Source: Pelagerythrobacter marensis (GTDB taxonomy: Bacteria; Pseudomonadota; Alphaproteobacteria; Sphingomonadales; Sphingomonadaceae). Taken from it: DNA of 64,000 nt. Under the pieces are notes generated by a model. That model saw only the letters and a program-made list of their open reading frames with translations, was not told where the DNA came from and did no database searches. Both the position numbers and the translations under genes were made by a program. Location of the stretch: assembly GCF_001028625.1 (NCBI RefSeq), contig NZ_CP011805.1, forward strand, positions 1,364,001-1,428,000, read 5' to 3'. How positions within the stretch are numbered: position 1 is the first letter of the stretch; each line of letters opens with the position of its first letter. Positions 42,223 to 51,338 of the stretch are shown here, piece after piece.

Positions 42223-43398
42223 TCAGGCCGCGACGCGGGGCGGCTGGCCGGTTTCGATCCACTCGATCAGCATTGCGAGAACCTCGCGCACCGATCGTTC
42301 CTGCTCGTCGAGCCGGCGCCCGAATGCGTCGATCCGCTCCACCAGCGCGGCATTCTCGTCTTCCCGCCCGCGTTCGGCCGCCTGCGACAGTTCGATCACC
42401 GCCTGCTGGAGTTCGGCAATCTGGGCATCGCGTTCGGCAAGCATGCCGATCACGTCGACAAGCGGCTCGGCAGGGGAAGCCTGAGGTTCCTCCACCGCAT
42501 CGGCGCGCGCCGCGTGCTTGACCGGCCCCGACACGGGTGCGGGGCCGAGCTTCGGCATTGGGCCGGGTGCCGCCTCGGGGAAGGCATTGTCGCTCTGCAT
42601 TTCCTTCAGCACGGCGCGCAGCATGGCGCTGTCGATCCGGGTGCGCTGTTCCACCGCGCCGAGCAGCAGCAGCCGCGTCGCAATCTGATTGACCTTGCGC
42701 GGAATGCCGCCCGCCGCCTGATGCAGTTCGGCAAAGACCCGCTGATCGAATTCGGGATTGCCGTCCCACCCCACGCACTGGAGGCGATGGCGGATGTAAG
42801 GCTCTATCTCGTCCTGCCCCATCGGTTCCAGATGGTGGGTGGCGATCACCCGCTGGCGCAGCTGTTCGAGGTCGGGATGTTCGGCAAGCACCTGGCGGAA
42901 TTCCGGCTGGCCCAGCAGGAGCGTCTGCAGCAGCGGATGCGAACCGAGCTGGAAATTGGACAGCATCCGCAGTTCTTCCAGCGCTTCCACGCTGAGGTTC
43001 TGCGATTCGTCGACCACCAGCATGCAGCGGCGGCCGCTGCGCGCCTCTTCATGCAGGAAAGCCTCGATCGCGCCCAGCGCGCCGGCCTTGTCGTGCCCTT
43101 CGATATCGAGGTCGAAGGCCTGGGCCACGACATGGACCAGTTCTTCGCCATCGAGATTGCTGGTCACGATCTGGCCCACGGTCATCTGGCTGTGATCGAT
43201 CTTCTGCATCAGGTGGGCGACGAGGGTGGACTTGCCCGCGCCGACTTCGCCGGTGATGACGATGAAGCCTTCACCCTGCGCCATGCCATAACCGAGATAC
43301 GACAGCGCCTTACGGTGGGTCGTGCTCTCGAAGTAGAAGTTGGGATCGGGCGTCAACTGGAACGGGCGCCCGGTCAGCCCATAGAAATCTTCGAACAT
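42223..43398 (-). CDS. ExeA-like AAA ATPase, XrtA-associated
   Basis: 391 aa. N-terminal AAA domain with MFEDFYGLTGRPFQLTPDP, Walker A TGEVGAGKSTLVAHL and Walker B MLVVDESQNLS. The last ~110 residues are a linker plus a coiled-coil-like segment (about 310-375: MLAERDAQIAELQQAVIEL). It is related to the general secretion ATPase ExeA/GspA. The family is a constant member of PEP-CTERM polysaccharide loci; its partner there is not known. Start ATG 43398 has GAGGGG nine bases upstream; GTG 43404 would place it too close. Confidence 0.9.
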   Translation of the reverse strand: MFEDFYGLTGRPFQLTPDPNFYFESTTHRKALSYLGYGMAQGEGFIVITGEVGAGKSTLVAHLMQKIDHSQMTVGQIVTSNLDGEELVHVVAQAFDLDIEGHDKAGALGAIEAFLHEEARSGRRCMLVVDESQNLSVEALEELRMLSNFQLGSHPLLQTLLLGQPEFRQVLAEHPDLEQLRQRVIATHHLEPMGQDEIEPYIRHRLQCVGWDGNPEFDQRVFAELHQAAGGIPRKVNQIATRLLLLGAVEQRTRIDSAMLRAVLKEMQSDNAFPEAAPGPMPKLGPAPVSGPVKHAARADAVEEPQASPAEPLVDVIGMLAERDAQIAELQQAVIELSQAAERGREDENAALVERIDAFGRRLDEQERSVREVLAMLIEWIETGQPPRVAA

Positions 43399-43411
43399 CG
43401 TCACATACCCC

Positions 43412-45058
43412 TCAGAAATCGTAGCGCAGGCCGAGCAGCGCGGAAGCCGACGTATAGTCTTCGACCGTTGCCTCGCTATCGAGATGGTCGATGGCGACGG
43501 CCGCGCGTGCGGACAGGCGATTGGTTATCGAACGGCGATAGGCAGCGGATGCGCCGAGTGCGAACACCTCGCCATCGGCGGAAAAGCCGCTATCGATCCA
43601 GCTCGCATAAGCGTTGGCGCCGAAGCCGGCATTGCGGCCGAGCTGGGCGTTCAGATAATAATTGACCCAGTACGCCTCGTCGACGACGCCATTGGCGCTT
43701 TCCAGCACGGTGCCGGGCGCCGCAATGAACTTGCGCCGCTGATACCCGGCGCCGACTCCGGTATCGACCCGGCCCAGACGCACGCCGTAACTTGCCGCAA
43801 CCCCGCGCGAGCGGAAGACCGACGAACGGACGGAGCCCAGTACCCCGGCAAGGCAATCGGCCCCTTCGTCGCTGCCGACGCAGCCGGTGAAATCCCCGCT
43901 CAACGCATTGCGCGCGGCGCTGAATTCGGTCGGAAGATTGGCCAGGGCATTGTTGAGCAGTCCGCCGAAACCCGAAACGGTATCGTACACCGCGACATTG
44001 ACGTTGCTGCGTGAATTGGGCGCCCAGGCGAAAGTGCCGTAATAGGTCGTGGAATCGTAACGCCGGCCCACGTGCGCTTCCAGCGCGGTCCGCGCGCTGG
44101 GCCGCCACATGACACCGACATCCCAGATCAGGCCGGAAACGTCGTAGGCGATTTCGCGCGGCTCGCTCTTGTCGGTGACGAAGCGGCCATCGTCGCCGAT
44201 CACGGGGTTGCCGTCGACATCGCGAACCGCATCGCGGCTGGACACTTCGACATCTTCGTATCCGACGCCGCCCACGAAGGCGAGATTGCGCCCCAGCGGG
44301 ACCTGCACGTCGCCGCGCACGAACCGGTCGCGCACGCGCTGATCGAGGTTCGCCACATCTTCCTGGACCCAGCCGCCCCCTACGCCCAGGCCAATCGGCA
44401 GGGGTTCGCCGGGTTTGGTGCCGAGATGGAAGCCCGCGCTCTGCACCAGGCTTTCGTCGAACACGTCGACGCGGTTTTCGCCCGGTTCCAGGATCACGGC
44501 ATCGGGCGCTTCGACCCGGGTATAGCCGATGCGGTAATTCGCATTCACTTCCACATCGCCCGCACTCGTGTGCAGGTTCGGCCCTGCATAGGCGGAATAG
44601 ATGCGGCTTTCGCTGTCGTCGCCGACCAGCGGGTTGAGCGTGGCGCCCCCATTGCCATCGACCCGCGTGCGCGCCGCAAGGGCCCCGCCCTCTATCGTCA
44701 GCGCACGGGGCACGATCGTCGCATAACCGCGCGCGACACCGCTGATGGTGTCGGAATCGCGCATGTCATCGTCATAGCCGATGTTGCGTTCGTAGCGCAG
44801 CGAAACAGAACCGCCGTTGTTGCGCCCGGTCAGGCTGGCATCGACCCCGACCGCGACCTGCGTGTAGGTGACGACATCGTCGCCCGGAGAAAGCTCGGCA
44901 ACGAGGACCTGCGATGCCTCGATATAGGGATCGACCGACAGGCGGCGATCGCCGCGCTCGGCGCCGGCATCTTCATTTGCCGTCTGCTGGGCTGCGGCCT
45001 GTACCGAACAGGCCAGCGACGCCAGCGCGCATGACGCAAAGAAATAATTGCGTTTCAT
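43412..45058 (-). CDS. PEP-CTERM system-associated outer-membrane beta-barrel protein
   Basis: 548 aa with a signal peptide (MKRNYFFASCALASLACSVQAAAQ). The rest consists of alternating amphipathic strands (for example SVSLRYERNIGY, DVGVMWRPSARTALEAHVGRR) and ends LLGLRYDF with a C-terminal Phe, typical of beta-barrels inserted by the BAM machinery. A Cys pair (GCVGSDEGADC) may form a loop disulfide. It probably provides the outer-membrane passage or docking for the polymer. The kinase stop lies four bases upstream of its ATG. Confidence 0.88.
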   Translation of the reverse strand: MKRNYFFASCALASLACSVQAAAQQTANEDAGAERGDRRLSVDPYIEASQVLVAELSPGDDVVTYTQVAVGVDASLTGRNNGGSVSLRYERNIGYDDDMRDSDTISGVARGYATIVPRALTIEGGALAARTRVDGNGGATLNPLVGDDSESRIYSAYAGPNLHTSAGDVEVNANYRIGYTRVEAPDAVILEPGENRVDVFDESLVQSAGFHLGTKPGEPLPIGLGVGGGWVQEDVANLDQRVRDRFVRGDVQVPLGRNLAFVGGVGYEDVEVSSRDAVRDVDGNPVIGDDGRFVTDKSEPREIAYDVSGLIWDVGVMWRPSARTALEAHVGRRYDSTTYYGTFAWAPNSRSNVNVAVYDTVSGFGGLLNNALANLPTEFSAARNALSGDFTGCVGSDEGADCLAGVLGSVRSSVFRSRGVAASYGVRLGRVDTGVGAGYQRRKFIAAPGTVLESANGVVDEAYWVNYYLNAQLGRNAGFGANAYASWIDSGFSADGEVFALGASAAYRRSITNRLSARAAVAIDHLDSEATVEDYTSASALLGLRYDF

Positions 45059-45062
45059 CGGG

Positions 45063-46181
45063 TTACTCCCCGTACCCATAATATGTTCCGAACTTGCGGC
45101 CGCTGGGGCTGAAATGCGCGTCGTTCAGCATCAATTTCACGTCGGGACATCCCGACAGAAGCTCCACCGCATCTTCCAGCGCGCTCTGCGATGTGAAATC
45201 GGCGCGGGCGACCAGGATCGCCTGCCCGGCATGTTTGGCCAGTTCCGCCGCGGGCGAAGCCGCCAGGGCCGGCGGTGAATCGAAAATCAGAATGCGATTG
45301 GGCGCCCCGATGCTGAAACGATCCAGCACCTCGGCAGTGCGCCGGCTGGACAGGTATTCGCTGTCGACATTGGTCTGATTGCCGGCGGGGAGAACCCACA
45401 GGCCGGGAATATCGGTCCCGATAACCAGATCTTCCGGCACGGCGCGATCGTCGGCGAGGCAGTCCATGAACCCCGGCCCCTTGGGCAGGCCGAAGGTGGA
45501 AAGGATCGAAGGCTTGGCAAAATCGGCATCGATCAGCAGGACTTCGCTGTCGCGTTCCGCCGCCAGCGCAATCGCCAGATTGCTGGCGCAGAATGTCTTG
45601 CCTTCGCCCGTATGCGGCGAACAGATAAGCACCCGGCGCGAACGGGCCGTTCCGGTGTCCCGCGCGGTTTCCAGCACGCGGCGCTTCACGATCCGGAATT
45701 CTTCCATCAGCGCGTTGACCGCCCCGTCGGGAACGATCAGCCCCTGTTCGCGCAGCAGCTCGCGATCGACCGGGAAGCGCTTGCCCTGCAGCGCGACCGC
45801 GCCGACCTGACGTTCTATCGTGATATGGGACGGCGGAATTTCGGCAGGCAGGGTGTTGGGGACTGCGGCCGCTTCCGCCTCCGGTGCCGGCTCCGCCCTG
45901 GCTTCGGCGCGGGGCGTGCGACCGGCATCGTCGCACGCTTCGGCGTGAACGCCTTCGGCATCGCGCGCTTCGCCGCCACGATCTTCGGAAAGGTCCTGCT
46001 TCGCGGCCGCATCGGCTTGCTTGCGCTTCACTTTGGCGCGTTTCATCGTCTCGTCGGCCAGACGATGCGGGACCGGGGCAGGCTTGAACGGATCGAACCC
46101 GAATGCCCCGCTGGCCCGCTCCAGAAGCGAGCTTTCCTTCTTCTCTTCGGGGGGAGAGGGTATTTTCTTGTGTTCGGTCAT
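45063..46181 (-). CDS. Capsular-type bacterial tyrosine autokinase (PEP-CTERM system)
   Basis: Cytoplasmic BY-kinase regulating chain length and export, 372 aa. The N-terminal ~130 residues are polar and charged. The kinase domain has Walker A SPHTGEGKTFCASNLA, Walker A' EVLLIDADF and Walker B ILIFDSPPAL. The C-terminal tyrosine cluster is short, GTYYGYGE, matching autophosphorylation tails of this family. Its membrane partner is the Wzz-like protein encoded ten bases upstream. Start MTEHKKIPSPP at 46181 behind AGGACA. Confidence 0.92.
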   Translation of the reverse strand: MTEHKKIPSPPEEKKESSLLERASGAFGFDPFKPAPVPHRLADETMKRAKVKRKQADAAAKQDLSEDRGGEARDAEGVHAEACDDAGRTPRAEARAEPAPEAEAAAVPNTLPAEIPPSHITIERQVGAVALQGKRFPVDRELLREQGLIVPDGAVNALMEEFRIVKRRVLETARDTGTARSRRVLICSPHTGEGKTFCASNLAIALAAERDSEVLLIDADFAKPSILSTFGLPKGPGFMDCLADDRAVPEDLVIGTDIPGLWVLPAGNQTNVDSEYLSSRRTAEVLDRFSIGAPNRILIFDSPPALAASPAAELAKHAGQAILVARADFTSQSALEDAVELLSGCPDVKLMLNDAHFSPSGRKFGTYYGYGE

Positions 46182-46191
46182 TGTCCTGTCC

Positions 46192-47712
46192 TCAGCCCAC
46201 CATTCCGCGCTGCACGAACTCGGCCGCCAGCAGCAGCACGCAGACACCGCCCAGCGACGCGCATCCGGCGGCAAACATCCGCATCCGTTTGCGCGCGATT
46301 GCCCGCCTCGCGTCGGTCATCGCGTGCGAGATCGTGCCGATCACCGGCAGGCCCAGCGATCGTTCCAGCTTGGAACCGGTGGCGAACGTGGAACGGATCT
46401 GGCTGAACGCGAACGCCGCGCCCACACCGGCACCGATCCCCACGATCAGCACGCCGATCAGCAATATCGGCCGATTGGGCGCAGCCGGTGCGCGCGGGGT
46501 GGAAGGCGGATCGATCACTTCGAAACTGAACGAACTGCGCTCGCTTTCGACCTGGCCGCGCAGGCGCATTTCCTCGCGATCCTGCAGCAGTTCGTCGTAC
46601 TTGGTCTTCAGCACTTCGTAATCGCGGCTGATGCGGTTGGCTTCGGCAGCGACGGCGGGTTCGTCGGCCTGGCTGGCCATCATGCCGCTCAGGTCCGCCT
46701 GCAGCGCGGCCTTGCGCGCCATCAGCGCCTGCACATTGGCATCGCGCTCGGCCCGGATCGCGACCAGCGAGCTATAGGCCGGGTTGACCGTGCCCGATGC
46801 GTTCGGCCCTTCGTTCGCCGCCTGCTTCGCCAGCAGATCGATCTGCCGTTGCAGCGCAGCCACGTCGGGGTGGTTGCCGGTCAGCCCGCGCGCCTGCATC
46901 GCGGCGAGTTGCGAACGCGCCTGCATCAGCGCGCCGCGGGCCCCGCCCGCCTCGCCAGCAGTAACGACCGTGCGCGGGGTTCCGGCGATCTGGCCGTTGA
47001 CTGCCGCAAGGGCGCTCTGCGCCGCCGCCAGATCGGCATCGACGCCGCGCATTTCCGAACGAAGCTGTTGCAGGCGGGTGGACAGGGTGGCCGTGCCGCC
47101 GATCAGTTCGGGATGCTGGGCCTCGAACGCGAGGCGGCGCTGTTCGGCTGCCTCCAGCTCACGCTTGCGGTCTTCCAACTGCTGGTCGAGGAACACGATC
47201 GTTTCGGCCACCTCGCCCCGGCTTCCGGCAATGTTTTCCTCGCGGAAGATGTCGATCATCTTCTGCACCACATCCTGCGCCAGCGCGGCGTTCTGCGCGT
47301 CGGACAGGCTGGACTTGCCGATCTGGGCGGTGATTTCGAACAGGTTGTCTTCGGTGCTGACGACCTTCACGCTTTCGGCCAGGCTGGCGACCGTGCGTTC
47401 CATCTGCGACGGGGTCGTCACATCGGTGCCGAGACGGGTGGAACGGACGACTTTTTCCAGGTTCACCGAACTCGCCAGCGTCTTGCGGACGCGCTCGATC
47501 TCGCCCTTGCCGGCATTGGCGATGCCGATCTGCTGCGACAATACGTCATCCAGTTGCACGAACACGCGCGCCTTGGATTCGTATGTGTTGGGGATCATGG
47601 CGACGGCCAGCCAGCCTAGGATACAGACGCCCCAGGCCACCCCCAGAACCAGCCAGCGCCGGTGCCAGGCCGAATGCAGTGCCGCCTGCAGCTCTTCGAA
47701 GACCTCGTTCAT
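46192..47712 (-). CDS. Wzz-type polysaccharide chain-length determinant (XrtA system)
   Basis: Polysaccharide co-polymerase, 506 aa. A first transmembrane helix (about 22-40) is followed by the Wzz domain, then a long periplasmic coiled-coil (about 170-235 and 335-415). The Pro-rich motif PPSTPRAPAAPNRP precedes the second helix (about 437-457), and a further hydrophobic segment lies near 485-500. It should set polymer length together with the tyrosine kinase encoded next. Confidence 0.92.
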   Translation of the reverse strand: MNEVFEELQAALHSAWHRRWLVLGVAWGVCILGWLAVAMIPNTYESKARVFVQLDDVLSQQIGIANAGKGEIERVRKTLASSVNLEKVVRSTRLGTDVTTPSQMERTVASLAESVKVVSTEDNLFEITAQIGKSSLSDAQNAALAQDVVQKMIDIFREENIAGSRGEVAETIVFLDQQLEDRKRELEAAEQRRLAFEAQHPELIGGTATLSTRLQQLRSEMRGVDADLAAAQSALAAVNGQIAGTPRTVVTAGEAGGARGALMQARSQLAAMQARGLTGNHPDVAALQRQIDLLAKQAANEGPNASGTVNPAYSSLVAIRAERDANVQALMARKAALQADLSGMMASQADEPAVAAEANRISRDYEVLKTKYDELLQDREEMRLRGQVESERSSFSFEVIDPPSTPRAPAAPNRPILLIGVLIVGIGAGVGAAFAFSQIRSTFATGSKLERSLGLPVIGTISHAMTDARRAIARKRMRMFAAGCASLGGVCVLLLAAEFVQRGMVG

Positions 47713-47728
47713 CTGATCGTGGCCTTTC

Positions 47729-48373
47729 TCAGAACATGCTTTCGGGGATGATGATCACGTCCCCGGGCTGGAGCATGACGTTGGCGCGGCTGTCCCCGTC
47801 CTTCAGCAGGTCGCCCAGCCGCAGCGCATATTCGCGCTGGCGGCCGGCCTGCTTGTCGAACCGGATCAGCTTGGCGCGGTTGCCGGCGGCAAATTCGCTG
47901 AGACCGCCGACCGCGATCATCGCGTCCAGCACGGTCATGTTGGCGCGATAGGGGATCGATGCCGGCTGCGCGGTCGCGCCGATGACGCGGATCTGCTGGC
48001 TGAACGTGCCCGCAAAATTGGTCACGATCACCGAAACCAGCGGCTCTTCGATATATTGGGAAAGCTGCAGGCGGATATCCTCCGCCAGCATCGCCGGCGT
48101 CTTGCCCACCGCGGGCATGTCAGCAACCAGCGGGGTCGTGATCCGTCCGTCGGGCCGGACCTGGATCTTTTCCGCGCCCAGTTCCGGGTTGCGCCAGACG
48201 TGGATCGTCAGTTCGTCGAGCGGGCCGATGACATATTCCTCGCCCGGCCCTTCCTGCATCGCGACGAAGGATGCGGGCGGCAGTTCCGTCCCGCTGCCGG
48301 AAGCACAACCGGCCAGAGCGAGAACCGCCAGCGCACTGCTGGCGAGAGAAGTTGGTATTCGAGCGATTGGCAT
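47729..48373 (-). CDS. Polysaccharide export lipoprotein (Wza/EpsE-like)
   Basis: Outer-membrane export component, 214 aa. Lipoprotein signal with lipobox LALAGC near residue 25, then a poly-export domain (YVIGPLDELTIHVWRNPEL) and SLBB-type repeats (IRVIGATAQPASIPYRANMTVLDAMIAVGG). The C-terminus LQPGDVIIIPESMF is typical. It is shorter than E. coli Wza and lacks a clear C-terminal helix. Start ATG 48373 is chosen because the signal peptide begins there; the in-frame extension to 48442 is not signal-like. First gene of the ten-gene EPS arm. Confidence 0.9.
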   Translation of the reverse strand: MPIARIPTSLASSALAVLALAGCASGSGTELPPASFVAMQEGPGEEYVIGPLDELTIHVWRNPELGAEKIQVRPDGRITTPLVADMPAVGKTPAMLAEDIRLQLSQYIEEPLVSVIVTNFAGTFSQQIRVIGATAQPASIPYRANMTVLDAMIAVGGLSEFAAGNRAKLIRFDKQAGRQREYALRLGDLLKDGDSRANVMLQPGDVIIIPESMF

Positions 48374-48493
48374 CGATGCGCGTCCTTGCCTGTCGTGCGG
48401 GCGTTGTGAGCGACAGGCGAGGAGCGACCCCACCTGCCGCACCCGCGGTTCACAGGCGTTCTTCCTCGCGAAAAAGGGTGAATAATCTGTTAG

Positions 48494-48528
48494 CCAATCC
48501 CGCCTGATGTCGGGCAGTCCCGGATTGG
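48494..48528. promoter_or_regulatory. Inverted repeat upstream of the export-lipoprotein gene
   Basis: CCAATCC (48494-48500) and GGATTGG (48522-48528) with an inner partial stem, in the 174-base gap between the decarboxylase stop and the export gene. It could end the upstream transcript or bind a regulator. The only non-coding gap in the minus-strand EPS arm of this size. Confidence 0.35.
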
Positions 48529-48547
48529 GACGCCCTGCGCGCGAAGG

Positions 48548-49789
48548 TTAACGCGGCGCGGCGCCGATCAGCATTTCGCGCGCCGGGCCCTGCCCCAGGA
48601 ACTGGGCCGGCGATGCGGTCGCGCCGTAGGCGCCGGCGCAGAAGACCGCGATCAGATCGCCGACGTCCGCGCGCGGCAGGTGCGCCTGGTCCGCCAGCCG
48701 GTCGAGCGGCGTGCAAAGACACCCGACCACACTCGCCTCCTCCTCCGGCCCGGCATCGAAGCGGCTGGCGATCGCGAGCGGATAGTTGCGGCGCACGACC
48801 GTGCCGAAATTGCCCGACGCGGCGAGCTGGTGATGAAGCCCCCCGTCGGTGATCAGGAACGTGTACCCGTGGCTGACCTTCCGGTCCACGATCCGGGTCA
48901 GATAGACCCCCGCTTCGCCAACCAGATAGCGGCCCAGTTCGATGCACAGCTCGGTTTCGGAGAGGCTCGACGGAAGGCTCGCGAAGCGCTCCTCCAGCGC
49001 AGCGCCGATCGCCGCGATGTCGAGCGGCGCGTCGCCGTGGAAGTAGGGGATACCGAAACCGCCGCCCATGTTGAGCTTCGCCAGCGGTTCGCCGATCTCG
49101 CCCGCCAGGCGATCGGCAAGGGCAAGGACATTGGCCTGCGTTTCGATAATCGCTTCGGCGTCCAGAGCCTGGCTGCCGGTGAAGATATGCAGGCCGCACC
49201 ATTCCGCCCCCGCGGCGATCAGATCGCGGCCCAGCGCGGGCACGCGATCCTCGTCAATGCCGAATTGCTTCGCCCCGCCGCCCATCTTCATGCCCGAACC
49301 GCGCAGTTCGAACGACGGGTTCACACGGATGGCGAGGCGCGGGCGATGGCCTGTCCGATCGGCGATATCCAGAGCCCGTCGCGCTTCTCTCTCCGATTCG
49401 AGATTGATCGTACAACCTGCTGATATTGCGCATTCCAGTTCGCGATCCCGCTTGCCCGGCCCGGCGAAGCTGACCCGGTCGGCCGCAATCCCGGCCGCTT
49501 CCAGCATCGCCAGCTCGCCGCCCGATGCGACATCGAAACCATCCACCCGACTGGCCATGAATTCCAGTAGCGGGGCGTAAGGGTTCGCCTTGATCGCATA
49601 ATGCAGCCTGAGCCGGCTGGGCATCGCCGCGCGCAGATCCGCGATGCGCCGCGCCAGCAGCCCGCCGGAATAGACGAACAGCGGGGTGTCGCCCGCTTCG
49701 GCGACAAGGTCGCTGGCCTTGCGCCCATCGATCGCAAGCTCTCCGTCGGTGGCGGTAAAGCCCGACGGGATCGGTCCCAGCGGCTTCAT
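48548..49789 (-). CDS. PLP-dependent decarboxylase, exosortase A-associated
   Basis: Fold-type III PLP enzyme related to diaminopimelate/ornithine decarboxylases, 413 aa. The Schiff-base Lys is in LHYAIKANPYAPLLEF, the glycine-rich phosphate site in NMGGGFGIPYF, and GLHIFTGSQ is in the barrel; the dimer-site Cys region is VVGCLCTPLD. It occurs in XrtA loci with an acyl-CoA ligase and ACP. It may supply an amine for polymer decoration; substrate unknown. Its ATG overlaps the ligase stop. Confidence 0.9.
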   Translation of the reverse strand: MKPLGPIPSGFTATDGELAIDGRKASDLVAEAGDTPLFVYSGGLLARRIADLRAAMPSRLRLHYAIKANPYAPLLEFMASRVDGFDVASGGELAMLEAAGIAADRVSFAGPGKRDRELECAISAGCTINLESEREARRALDIADRTGHRPRLAIRVNPSFELRGSGMKMGGGAKQFGIDEDRVPALGRDLIAAGAEWCGLHIFTGSQALDAEAIIETQANVLALADRLAGEIGEPLAKLNMGGGFGIPYFHGDAPLDIAAIGAALEERFASLPSSLSETELCIELGRYLVGEAGVYLTRIVDRKVSHGYTFLITDGGLHHQLAASGNFGTVVRRNYPLAIASRFDAGPEEEASVVGCLCTPLDRLADQAHLPRADVGDLIAVFCAGAYGATASPAQFLGQGPAREMLIGAAPR

Positions 49790-51312
49790 GCGCCCAGCTC
49801 CCGCGCGATGGCCGTCCGGTCGAGCTTCCCGTTGGGATTGACGGGCATGACCTCGCGCCAGTGGATCGTTTGCGGCTGCATGAAATTCGGCAGTTCCTTC
49901 GCAAGGGCGGGTGCGAGGCGATCCGGTGCGTCGGATACGCCCGCTGCTGGCCGCACGACCAGATGAACCGCCTGCCCCAATCGCGCATCGGGCACGCCCA
50001 ACGCAACCGCTTCGGCCACCAGCCCAGTGGCGATCGCCGCGTCTTCGACTTCCTGCGGGCTGATGCGGTTGCCCGCGCTCTTGATCATCGCATCGCGCCG
50101 GCCGACGAAATAGAGCAACCCGTCCGCATCGCGTTTCACCCGGTCGCCCGACCAAACCGCCGTGCCGCCATAGCGCGATTCTGCCGGGGCTGGTCGAAAC
50201 CGCTCGGCACTGCGTTCGGCATCCTGCCAGTACCCCTGCGCAACCAGCGGCCCGCAATGCACCAGTTCCCCTTCCTCGCCCGGTCCGGTCACTTGCCCCG
50301 CATCGTCGATGACGAGGATTTCGGCGAAGGGGATCGCTGTCCCCATCGAGGTCGGGTGGCTATCCACCAGAGCCGGATCGAGATAGGTGGAACGAAATGC
50401 CTCGGTCAGGCCGTACATCGGAAAAAGCTGTGCCTGCGGGAAGGTATCCTGCAAACTTCGCACCAGATCGACCGTCAGCGCGCCGCCGGTATTGGTCAGC
50501 CGCCGAATGGGGGCCACGGCGTCCTGGGGCCAGTCAAGTTCCGTCAGCTGCACCCACAGCGGCGGGACGGCGGCGAGCGTGGTCACCGCATGGCGGGCAC
50601 AAGCCTTCGCAACGTCGCGCGCAAACAGATAGTCGAGCGGCACGACGCTGGCCCCGGCATACCAGCTGTTGAGCAACTGGTTCTGGCCGTAATCGAACGA
50701 CAGCGGCAGAACCGCCAGCGTGACGTCATGGCTCTCGATCCCGAGATAGTGCGAAACGCTGGCTGCCCCCAGCCACATGTTCGCATGGCTGAGCATAACG
50801 CCCTTGGGGCGGCCCGTGGACCCGCTGGTATAGAGGATCGCGGCAAGATCGCCGGGATCGGCCTGCGATGGGGCCAGCGCCCCGTCACAGTCGGCAATGG
50901 CCGCCAGCGCTTCCGCTTCCGTCATGGCAATGCAGCCGGGCGGCACGTCGCCATCTTCCAGCGATTTCGCCCGGGCAGCGGTTGCGATCAGCAGGGTCGC
51001 GCCGCTGTCGGCCAGAATGTGGGCGACCTGCGCCCGCTTGAGCAAGGGATTGATCGGCACGTGGACCAGCCCCGCCCGCGCACATGCAAGAGGGAGCAGA
51101 CAGGTCAGTTCGCCCTTCGCCGCCCAGCTCGCCACGCGCGCGCCATTGCCGGGCGCCCGGTCGCGCAGCCATGCCGCCATGCCGGCGACACGGGTTCTTA
51201 AGTCCTTGTAGCTAAGCGTGCCTTCGCGCAGCACCAGCGCGGGCGCATCCCCCTGGCCGCGTTCGGCAAGATGATCGAGCGGCATGGGATTCGGGTCGGG
51301 TGCGTCGGGCAT
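49786..51312 (-). CDS. Acyl-CoA/acyl-ACP ligase (AMP-forming), exosortase A-associated
   Basis: ANL-superfamily adenylate-forming enzyme, 508 aa. The P-loop-like motif is ILYTSGSTGRPKGVMLSH, with FPMYGLTEAFRSTYLD (A5), AVWSGDRVKRDADG (A7) and the catalytic Lys in NPNGKLDRTAIA. It probably loads a carboxylic acid on the acyl carrier protein encoded at 52360. Start at 51312 (MPDAPDPNP); an upstream ATG at 51333 is also in frame. Divergent from the acyltransferase gene with only 26 bases between. Confidence 0.9.
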   Translation of the reverse strand: MPDAPDPNPMPLDHLAERGQGDAPALVLREGTLSYKDLRTRVAGMAAWLRDRAPGNGARVASWAAKGELTCLLPLACARAGLVHVPINPLLKRAQVAHILADSGATLLIATAARAKSLEDGDVPPGCIAMTEAEALAAIADCDGALAPSQADPGDLAAILYTSGSTGRPKGVMLSHANMWLGAASVSHYLGIESHDVTLAVLPLSFDYGQNQLLNSWYAGASVVPLDYLFARDVAKACARHAVTTLAAVPPLWVQLTELDWPQDAVAPIRRLTNTGGALTVDLVRSLQDTFPQAQLFPMYGLTEAFRSTYLDPALVDSHPTSMGTAIPFAEILVIDDAGQVTGPGEEGELVHCGPLVAQGYWQDAERSAERFRPAPAESRYGGTAVWSGDRVKRDADGLLYFVGRRDAMIKSAGNRISPQEVEDAAIATGLVAEAVALGVPDARLGQAVHLVVRPAAGVSDAPDRLAPALAKELPNFMQPQTIHWREVMPVNPNGKLDRTAIARELGA

Positions 51313-51338
51313 GGTTTCTTTCGTGGAGTGCATTCGCT

